Shown here: in pieces, positions 33,651 through 64,000 of the stretch
Layout: the number at the start of each line of letters is the position of its first letter
Numbering within the stretch: the stretch's first letter is position 1
The notes under the pieces: model-generated
Told to the model about the DNA's origin: nothing
Seen by the model: the letters and a program-made list of their open reading frames with translations, nothing else
Database searches by the model: none
Made by a program: the position numbers and the translations under genes
DNA from: Symsagittifera roscoffensis
Lineage: Eukaryota; Xenacoelomorpha; Acoela; Convolutidae
Assembly: GCF_963678635.1 (NCBI RefSeq)
Contig: NC_087064.1
Coordinates: forward strand, 19,020,509 to 19,084,508
Length of the DNA stretch: 64,000 nt
Direction of reading: 5' to 3'

Positions 33651-35720
33651 CTTTTCTTCGCGAAAGCAATTATTGTTACGTTATTCGAAACAAATGGCTT
33701 TTTTCGGTTCATTTGATGAATTAAAAAAACGCATCAACGGTGTTTAATTATATCTACGAACAGCCACTGAAGTGCTGCAAGACACCGAGACCGAGTCGAT
33801 GTCACAGGACGAAGACATAGAGTATTGATAAAACCGAATACCATGAAGCAAAAGAAATTAAAACTTTTACATTTTCTAAACGACAGAGCAAAGAAAAGGA
33901 TGCAAAGAAAGTGCAAAGGACGGAGAGAAAGATGAGTTAAAAAGATGATTAAAAAAAGAAAATCATTAAGTAAGACCATTTAAAATTAAACATCTTAATT
34001 TAAACATCATTTAACTGTATCCCACAGTCCAAACTCGTTTGTTTGTATTTATTTATCGAAACCTTGTCACAAGATGCGTATACGAGAAAACATCGAAAAA
34101 CTCTTGTTGAAATCCAGATAACCTTTGATAAAATTGTGCAAATCTCCATCTTCATTGTTTGGTAAAATTGTGCAAATCTCCATCTTCATAGTCTGCTGCA
34201 TATTCGCCTCAAGGTCAAATTTACAAAATTTAAGTTATTGGCCAATTTCAAATGAAGAGAACAAACCACTGACACAGTGAATAACAATGTTCATTTGAAA
34301 AACCTTAAAATTAAGTCAAAATTTGAAACATTGTTTTCGTGTCTTGTGACTACTAGACCGCCCTTCAATCACAATTTCATCATTTTAAAAAGATTGTTCC
34401 GACCATAGTTTTTAGGAAACTACAGCTTAGGAGTTTTTTCTACATTAGTGTAGTTTTTTTCTGCTTGGCGTGATAAAAGGATTTGACAGTAATAGTAATT
34501 TAGGCAAATTGGACAGAAGTGTTTGTAGAAAATTGACTAGAAAAGCCAAAATGAAGCTAAAAACTAGTTCTACTTGCTTAAAATTAAATTTTAAGGCCTT
34601 AAGTTAGGCATAATTCAGCTTTTGGAGGCCTGCTCGCTTGCTTCATTCGCTCGAATTAAGACGAGAAATCAAAAATTTCAAACCGGTTTTTCTCTGCACA
34701 GGGATTTTTTTGGAAAGTTCGTAATGTCGTTCGAAACACGACTAAAAGGGCTTTATTATGATATATCACTCAATCCAGTCCAATCATTATTTGTGTTACC
34801 TGAATACAAAGTTCCTCCCCATTTCGGAACAATAAACAGATATTGAAAGTCAAGAAACCTTTTTAATATTAGGCAGGCTGAACTCATCAGGAAACAGTGA
34901 TCATTACTTAATTGTTTCTGTAGACAAGCAAACAAAGCCAAGAGGCAAGTGGAACAAAGTCAATGAGCGGAAGGAAGCACAAATGTCTGACTTGTTTTTT
35001 TTGAAAAACAGCTTTCGAATATCAGGAAAAAAATTAGGAAAATTTGAGAATATTGGATCAATACGCCAACTTTTCTTTATTACGGTGGTAAAGTTGAACA
35101 TTGAAGTTCACTTTTGAAACTAGAAGTCGATCACGTTTTTCGTGACTTTTATAATTAAATTCAAATAACGAATATATACCCTAGTGCATTGATAAACGCA
35201 TCAATATTTATGAATGCACATCTGTGAAATATCAGAGCATTTTAAGACTTCACTGAACAAAAAAAAATCTTCACGTCTGAAATAGGTTCATCGACTCTTA
35301 ATAACCCTTTAACTTGGTGATTTTCGCCTTTAATCCTGGACATCATATGATAAAAGTATTTCCGTTTTAAACTACAAAACACTTAAGACGCTCCATATTT
35401 TGAACCGTTTCCATTTTCACTTTACTCATAATTTAATTCTCAAAACTTCAAATGATAAACAAATCGACGACAAAACAGTTTTGAACACGTTCTGGCTATT
35501 TCTACAGATTAATTCGCATAGGCTCACTGGTTCCGGATGATTCAGAATGTTTTTTGGATACCTGTAACCTTTTGAAGTATTTGGATTACTGCACGTTGAA
35601 AAGTAGATGTATTCCCTGCGCAAGCTTTCGTTCAAGAAAAGGTTTTACATATACAATAGATTATTCCACATACATAAGATATTTATAGACTAACGAATAA
35701 ACCTCATTTAAAATAAAAAT

Positions 35721-35726
35721 TTTATT
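35721..35726 (-). terminator. candidate polyadenylation signal of GALE
   Basis: AATAAA on the minus strand, about 150 bp past the stop at 35876. Confidence 0.5.
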
Positions 35727-35875
35727 CTTGGTTTCTTTTGATAAATCCAGGAAATATCAGAAATAAATAAGACAAGACACCAGACAACACAAGTACTAAA
35801 TTAAATTTACTGCGTTTGATTTGACTATACAGCTCTATTCATTTTACACGTTGAGTGCTCATTATTAAAATTTTT

Positions 35876-57261
<21,386 letters not shown>

Positions 57262-60250
57262 TCAAGTTGTTTCAGCTTGGGACATCGTTACAGATTTTCT
57301 TTCTAATTTCTGATCAACTTTATTTGGTCTTGACACATGATATGTTCTCGGGTCTGTAATCGACAATTGCTTGGCATCCTTGAAGATCATGAAACAGTCC
57401 CAATACTTCGAACAGAGCATTAGTCCAACCACCAGGGGCAAGTAGATTAAGGAGAATCGAAACAGAGCCCTTGCCGATTTGGAGTCTCCATGTTTGTAAA
57501 ACTGATATCCCAAATAGGCAAAATAGGCATTCAAAATTGAGGAATCAAAGGCAAAGAACCACATTGTGAGTCCACTAAGTGGAGCAGCAAGGCAGATTGG
57601 GAACAGCAGTAATGTGTGTCTGAAGGCGACTCGTTTGCTAAGGGCAGGATCAGTCACTGACATCATCTGATATCCCGCTCTGGAGTAGTCCCCCCTCAAA
57701 TTCCAGCTGAGGGCGTTGAAGTGGGGGAATTGCCACGAGTAAAGCACTAATGGCATCACCAAGGCTGCAGGACAGGCTAGGGAACCTGGATAACAACATA
57801 CCAGTTGTAACATGAATAACTTTTCACTTGAGTTTAACTTTTTTTTACAATCAATAAAATTTAGATCAATTTGGATTTGAATCTTTTTTATATAAATGAC
57901 GGCCAGAATTTGACCATAACATTAAACTGACAATAAAAATTAATTGGCGAAATTTTTTTTAGAAGATTCTTTAATTAGTTTTTTTTTCAACTTAACGTGA
58001 ACAACATGAAAGCCATGCCTCAACTTTCAACCTGTGAACAAGCCATATTTATCATCAAATTAGAGATAAAAGGGCCACGAAATATTTTCTCCTTAATTAA
58101 TTTTAGAGCCATACTTAAAATACAGACAAAGAACGTGATAATGTTTGAAAAAAGACCATGAGTGGCACAGCCATGAAAGATCAAGAACAACTCTCACAAT
58201 AAATTGTAATAAAGAATTTAATGACAACGAATTCATTGACAAGCTGTCTGAACTTTCGCTGCTGGGAGACTTACTGACTTTAACCGGTTTTGAGCTTCTT
58301 AATTCAATCTAGTTTAACAATTACGGCGATTAATAGTTGAACTAAACCCAGACATAGTAGATGCGAGAATATGAACTGAAATAAAAACCGTCATGGAACC
58401 AAAATGGTTCTTCGTTCAACGTAAAGTAACATAATAAAATGAGGAAAAACAAAAATGCAGCTTTAGTCAGAAAAATTTGTCGCACCCGATATGTATGGGT
58501 TTAACAAATTTCTGTCCAGATATTTTCCTAGTGTCTCCAGTACCTGTGGCTGCAGTCCACCCCATGAGAGGAGGGAGGGCACCGACTAGACTGCCCACCC
58601 ACGTGTTAACTACACTCTTCCGTTTGAGGGGAGTGTACACACAGGTGTATAGGAGGATGTTAGTCACTCCCAGAAGGGCAGTGGTGAGATTGGTGGTGGA
58701 GAGGAGGATACATGTGCCACTCACTCCAAACAGAGAGGCCAATAGCAGCGCAGTCTGAGGCGTGAGAGAACGCTTCACTAAACACAGACAACAAACTCAA
58801 ACTTACTGCTAGAAAAAAAGCTGTGACGCTTTCCGCAAATCTTGATTAGATTAAATCTGAAAAAAGAATCCGATTATAGACTGAGTCGTTTCCATGAGTC
58901 GATACTTTTAAACAAACCACTTTAAGCATTCTAAGTAAAACTTATATTTTCAAAACTTCATATGCAACATTGAATTGGCAAAATTTAAGCCAATTCTGTT
59001 TAAAACAGTTGCATGCATGTTTTTGGTATGCTTTTAACCAATTGGTTAAAAGTTGCGGATTTCTGAGAAATTTATTCCTCCGCAATGAAAAATTCTTTCG
59101 CCCATCACCCACCTTGTTGGTCGGCTTAATTGACTCTCACCAGAAAATTACTGCAAAATTATTGCAGAACAAGTATATCTGCTGTCCAACTGTCTCCCCC
59201 GTCATTTTTAGCGAAAAAGTTTCAGCTTTGCATTGTAACAAACCTAGAGGTCTGTTTTGTGTGCGCACCATTTGTGCATCGTATGGCGCTTCTAGAAACT
59301 GGTTGATGGAATTGGCACACATCGAGGTCATCAGAACTCCCAGTGACAGTCCAGAGAAAGTGTAAAATGATAAATCCACTGGTGCTATTGCAAATCCACC
59401 CATCGAAGAGAGAACTACTAAAGAAGTGAGGCGAATTTTGCCCAAGGCGAGCACCTCTTTCAACAGTGCCTTAGGCGAATTAGGTCTCCCAACAGGCGTC
59501 CATTGAGGGTTGCTAACTGTTTTTTCTGATAATTTCGTCTCAAAAGACTCTTGTGATGGCTCTTAAATAGAATGAAACAACTTTTAGGTGTTTTTTTCCA
59601 CTTTAATAAAATCATAAGCTCTTTCTATCACAAACAAAGCCATATGTCATCACAAACAATAATATCTAGGATTTCACCAATATATTCGTGTCATCTCATC
59701 GAAAAACACTGATTCAAAAAATTTCTTCAGAAGCATGAATTGCATTTAAAATTTAAGCTAATGACTGGTGATATCACGATTAAAGTACTAAGAGAAATAT
59801 TTATATCTAATATTTATATGTCGCTGTTCTGACTTCGTTTAAATTTAAGAAACACGTGCAATTTGGTTTCAGAACTGCATTTATATTGGAAAGGAAAGTT
59901 AGAAAACCGGGAATTATGACAAATACAATTGTGTGCATTGGAACACCTAAATTTCACAAAATCGTCTGCCTACCAATGGCACAAGGGTTTGGCTGTGTGA
60001 TGCCTTCATCTGGTTTAGGCACAAATAGTTTCGAGTACTGCAATAGATCCCCTTGTGATGACACTTGCGAGTTCTGATTGCGGACTGATTTGCCAAATGC
60101 TTCATCGAGATTGGCATTCGCTCTAGTTTCTGATCCCAAAACCGACTCCTTGTTGTGCTTCGTTTTAGTGTTAGTTGCACAAAACCTAACCGAGTAGCGG
60201 AGGCATAAGCGACAGGTTCCACTTATTGTTCCATATCCCAAAGAGAGCAT
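57262..60250 (-). CDS. COX10: COX10, protoheme IX farnesyltransferase (heme O synthase), 4 exons
   Basis: Exons in transcription order: 59974-60250, 59244-59561, 58544-58777 and 57262-57785. All junctions are phase 1 and give 450 aa (human COX10 is 443). The enzyme adds a farnesyl chain to heme B in the inner mitochondrial membrane, the first step to heme A for cytochrome oxidase. The prenyl-diphosphate motif is seen in [18 protein letters not shown] followed by [34 protein letters not shown] and [13 protein letters not shown] with DYSRAGY are family signatures. Several hydrophobic membrane segments follow one another from exon 2 on. The first 90 residues are basic, Ser/Thr-rich and unconserved, as expected of a mitochondrial leader. 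An acceptor (GAATGCAG) lies 7 nt before the ATG. GALE lies 1.06 kb downstream on the same strand. Confidence 0.95.
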
Positions 60251-60439
60251 AGCTCTTCTGCATTCAAAACAGGTTATAGCTGTTTCACTTTCATTTCAGT
60301 GGACATCCGGGAGCTCATAGTTCTGCCAGCAGATCTGAAAATACCATCACAACGATGACAACACTTCTTATTTTTCAAACTTCTTAATATGACCAATTGA
60401 AACTCACGCTCTTAGCTGGAGGACAACAGAAAACTCAAC

Positions 60440-60935
60440 ATAGCCAACTGCCAGTTGGAAAAAAGTAATGAACGCCAAAAAAACTGAATTGTTTTTGAAA
60501 AAGACTCTTTGGAACTTTCAATTTAAAAATATGCCCTCAAAGCCCTTTGATTATCAAGAACAATTCATGATTGGTCTTTTTCGATAAAAATAACATAATT
60601 TGTGAAAGTTGGATCAATTGGCAAGCTTTAAATTTCGCTAGGAACTTTTAATTTTGCTGAGAACTGAACATTTAAATCGAATTTCATAACAATAAGTCGA
60701 TCAAATTTTTCGAGACCTTCACATTTTTGCACTTCAATAGAAAATTTTGCTTTTCTTTAAACAATAGAAATGAAGGGTACTGAACTCTAGAACTGAACTT
60801 AAAAATATCGGAATTCGAACCGCGAAGAATCAAAATTGAGCGTGAACAATATAATATCTAAGACTTTTGCTGAAAAAAAATCCCGAAGACCTATGTAAGG
60901 GTCATCACTATGTTCATTACTCTTAAGCAACATTG
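60440..60935 (+). repeat. interspersed ~480 bp family, copy upstream of COX10
   Basis: It begins CATAGCCAACTGCCAGTTGG and ends with the CGAAGACCTATGTAAGGG-like tail. The core is diverged (AATTTCGCTAGGAAC). Confidence 0.65.
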
Positions 60936-61134
60936 AAACGCTTCATGTTGTATAACTACGCTCAATTACCCTTCAGTAAAAAAGCGAATTAACACAGAGG
61001 CGAAGTTGCACTTCGCATGCACAAGCAAAAATTTGACCGATAACGCTACTGGGAAAAACTGAACGAGTAAAACTTTGAGTCTACAAAAAACTCTTAAGTG
61101 ACACACGCAAATTATGAGTCTACATAACTGCTAA

Positions 61135-61390
61135 AGGATTCAAGCGCGAAATATATCGCGCGTTAATTGTCCCAAATTGGCAATTTTTATACCCCCATAA
61201 CTTTACAAAAAAGATCACCGGTGAAATATCTTTCTGAATTTAAGCTCAGGACAACTATATTTTTTGAATGATAAAAAAAATCCCGTCAAAAACGGCTAGT
61301 TATAAAGTCGAAATTTGTCTAAAGAAAAAAAACCACCTTGAGCACAAATATTCCGTTAGTTTCGTTACGAAAGTCGGAACAATAATAGTC
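61135..61390 (-). repeat. ~260 bp dispersed repeat, reverse copy
   Basis: It is the reverse complement of the 9.3 kb copy. AATTGTCCCAAATTGG and GTCGAAATTTGTCTAAAG are the plus-strand marks. Confidence 0.7.
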
Positions 61391-61644
61391 TGTGTTAAAA
61401 TCCTTAGCATTGGCTGTACTTAATAGCTGGTTATTGATTAAAATGAACACTTTCAAAATGAACACATTTTATCGCAATAATATTTGCGTCGCAACAATAT
61501 CTGCGACTTAGGTCGGAAAAAAGATAGTTGGAAAAAAGATAGCATTGCTTGTGTAAATATAATTACAGCAGCTACAAGGATTGAAACGAGAAGCAAGGTA
61601 ATTTATTTTTTAAACCCCGGTCCTCCTCAATGCAGGATTATTCG

Positions 61645-61717
61645 TGAGGAAGGATGATAGCAACCATTTGTTATTACGTGTGAGAGACGCGTACCGTACC
61701 AACTCGGCTACGGCCGT
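61645..61717 (-). repeat. tRNA-like sequence, probably a repeat
   Basis: On the minus strand GTAGCCGAGTTGGTACGG fits an A box and D arm, and GGTTGCTATCATCC is a poor B box at about tRNA spacing. The acceptor ends do not pair, so a functional tRNA is unlikely. Confidence 0.4.
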
Positions 61718-62524
61718 TAAGAAAGTTATCATAAAAGCCAGCACCAAGAACCGTATGATACAGCCGATGAGAAATATATGGGCCCAGTAAAAACATCCGA
61801 TGAAAAATTTATGAGATTCAAATGCTACATTTTTGAGAGATTTAAGGTCGGATTAATGAAACTGATTAGACGAAAAGGAAACCCCAAGACCATCTAAGTT
61901 TAAACTAAACCAACACTACGTTGATGTCACTGAAAAGCTGAATGTGCTAATTTATGACCACGAGATTTATCGAAAATCTCAACGTTCTTGGAAAGGTGAA
62001 TTACAGAGAATTGTCTCCCGTTTTTGTAATATAATTTTTAACTCACGAAAAGCGGGCAATGAGAAGACAAGAGAAGTTCAAATAAAGCTAAATTGAAGCA
62101 GTTTTTAACTATTAACGTAAGTTTCTTATTTTGACTTACATTAAACCACTGAGGGTTGAACCGTGCAACGATTCTAGATTGTTAAAGACATAGAAGACAA
62201 ATGGCCCACTGGAGGGTTAAAAAAACACCTCTGATTCACAAAAGAGTTGGTCAAACAAAACGACCATCATCATCAGTAAAACGAAAAAATTGTTCAAGAT
62301 TTAAGATATAAAATTAATTTGGTACCGCTATTAAGCCAAAACTCGAGCAGCTTTAGTACAAAACCGAGAAAACGATTTTTCTGAACTTTTTCCAGCATCG
62401 ACTTTCACTGCTATTCAATTTTAGAAGCGAGGCAAGCAATAACTAGAGATAAGAGCTCCAAAAAATCTTCAGCGAGAGCTCAAGTACACACATCTGGCTC
62501 TCGGATCATAAAAATGATGAAAGA

Positions 62525-62708
62525 AGGTGGTGACCGGCAAAAAAGACGACAGCCGTTAAGACGACAACTGTTTTTGATGGTACTTTAAGACTACTTAAAC
62601 TCAAACCGCTTAAATTCGAACTGTTTATTTTACATGTAATAACGCTTATTTGTCGTCTTAATGTCCTGTAGTCTTAATGGCCTGTCGTCTTAGTAACCTA
62701 GCACCGGC
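62525..62708. repeat. MITE-like inverted-repeat element, copy 2
   Basis: The left end is CCGGCAAAAAAGACGACAGC and the right end is CCTGTCGTCTTAGTAACC followed by TAGCACCGG, as in copy 1. Both copies are flanked by CCGGC or GCAC text, and both contain a TTCGAACTGTT-like core. Confidence 0.7.
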
Positions 62709-63359
62709 AAAGCCAGGTACGATGAAATATGATTAAATTATTCTAAATCGTTTGGAAACGACACGCTCACAACGCTTCAGATACCGAAATACTGGCTCAA
62801 GGATGGCGAAAGTCAAAACTGTAATCTGCTCAAACGACTTGCTAAAAAGGCAGTGGGGTTCAATTTAATGTGCGGTTAAAAGGGCCGTCGATTTAAACAA
62901 TTTGCAAAACTCAGAATAAAGCTTTTTTAGCGCAAACGGTGGTATCTACATGTACTAGTTTAAAATATGAATCTTAAACTCGTGTTCTCTGCTCAAAAAC
63001 TGCTAGAAATTTCCTTCCAGGATAAATTATAACTTCAATAAATGTGTCTACCCTAACACCGCAGATGAATTAATACAATTGAAAAAAGTCTAACAAATCA
63101 TGTGTAGTTGATTTATGACCTAACTAATTATAACATTATCTAAGATCATATTTTGCCTCACTTTCATTTAATGTTAAGTTTCTTGAATTACTAACCAACC
63201 CCTAGATGTATATGATTTTTTTACGGGCAATAACACTCCTATCATACTTTTACTGAAATAGATAGCTTACGTTTGCTTTCGTGAAAAAAGAAAATCTTTA
63301 ATAAGTAAAGCTGAAAAACAGATAAATTATCGAAAAATGAAACTTTCCAAATTCATAGC
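62709..63359. other. AT-rich stretch, nothing recognised
   Basis: No repeat, RNA gene or coding signal found on either strand. Confidence 0.4.
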
Positions 63360-63775
63360 GGTTTCCCTACTAAAACTATGGCGTAACCCTTATGGAGGTA
63401 ACACCATCACAAACTGCTCTTCCGAATGAAAGCTCAAGCTCAGATTTGGAAATGCCAAAAATTTTCACAAAAAAAATCGAAATAATGAAAATCTTCATGA
63501 AAATGAAAATCTTCACAAGAACAACTGTTTTCCCCAAATTCATAGCGGTTTCCCCCAAAGTGAGGGCGCCGTCGCTTATGCAGAGAATACGCGCAACCTG
63601 TATTTGAAAGCGTAGTTTTTGAAAAGAAAAAAGTTAATAAAAGCGACCAAAATTTTGAATATAGCACTTTTACTGAAGCCAGCTAACAAAATGTTTGTTT
63701 CCTGAAGCTACCAAAAATTAGGGTCTCGCCGCTTATACAGGGTTGATTCTTGCACTCTGATAGTTTGATTAAATC
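63360..63775. repeat. second patch of the degenerate satellite-like repeat
   Basis: Three partial units are seen, at about 63385 (GGCGTAACCCTTATGGAGG), 63565 (GGCGCCGTCGCTTATGCAGA) and 63720 (GGGTCTCGCCGCTTATACAG). They match the 17.1-18.2 kb array. A short internal duplication of GAAAATCTTCA lies at 63486-63515. Confidence 0.5.
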
Positions 63776-64000
63776 CTTAATACCAGATCCAGCTAAGACA
63801 GCTGTAAATTATGCAGTAAAATTAAGAACAAAATAAATCAAAGTCATTATCATTTCTGTTACCACTGATTAGGTTCATTATTGCTTGACATTTCCCACCA
63901 ATAATTCCAGTTAAATCCGATAGTTTGCGCTTTGCAAACATAAATGTTTCAACGAAATCAACTCGGAAAACAACAGTGTATGATTGGAACCCAATATTTT

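Larger units (their letters stand above)
32421..35875. other. intergenic stretch upstream of zinc-finger gene D to GALE 3' end
   Basis: Apart from the SINE-like element at 33.05-33.65 kb and a partial ~480 bp family copy at 34925-35165, it shows a 27 bp direct duplication at 34131-34194 (AAAATTGTGCAAATCTCC). No coding region was recognised. Confidence 0.5.

Overview
The window is animal nuclear DNA. It is AT-rich, its genes are split by GT-AG introns, and its proteins (a TRPM-type channel, COX10, COQ6, UDP-galactose 4-epimerase, C2H2 zinc-finger proteins) are metazoan in type. The exact phylum cannot be fixed from the sequence. Consensus 3' splice sites lie just upstream of several start codons, so a lineage with 5'-UTR introns or spliced-leader trans-splicing is possible. 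Exon borders were set by hand from splice consensus, reading frame and family alignment from memory, so they are predictions.

Left third (1-16.5 kb): the 3' part of a TRPM-like cation channel gene on the + strand, ten exons from 339 to 16522, with its 5' end outside the window. Two of its introns hold complete genes on the opposite strand. One intron carries two intronless C2H2 zinc-finger genes (2809-4404 and 5227-6525). Another carries the four-exon ubiquinone-biosynthesis monooxygenase COQ6 (8116-10729).

Middle (16.5-35.8 kb): first a decayed satellite-like stretch (17.1-18.2 kb). Then a four-unit tandem array of about 1.77 kb per unit (18663-25727), each unit holding three tRNA-like modules. 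Then the relic of a FLYWCH/MULE DNA transposon (26.3-26.9 kb). Finally a second pair of minus-strand zinc-finger genes (28048-29826 and 30286-31509). The four zinc-finger proteins share an N-terminal domain I do not recognise and a C-terminal pair of C2H2 fingers, so they form one tandemly duplicated family.

Right third (35.8-64 kb): UDP-glucose 4-epimerase (GALE, minus strand, seven exons, 35876-56203), with a 16.3 kb intron that contains a small ankyrin-repeat gene (40653-41199) and many repeats. COX10 (minus strand, four exons, 57262-60250) follows, about 1 kb upstream of GALE. From 60.3 kb to the end I see only repeats.

COQ6 (ubiquinone) and COX10 (heme A) both serve the mitochondrial respiratory chain. 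GALE serves sugar-nucleotide metabolism, and the channel is a membrane protein. I see no sign that these genes form one pathway. The most unusual items are the zinc-finger family with its unknown N-terminal domain, the nesting of genes within the channel gene, the altered pore and large acidic insert of the channel, the composite tRNA-like repeat family, a 295 bp near-perfect palindrome, and a repeat family of which I found nine copies, all in the same orientation.
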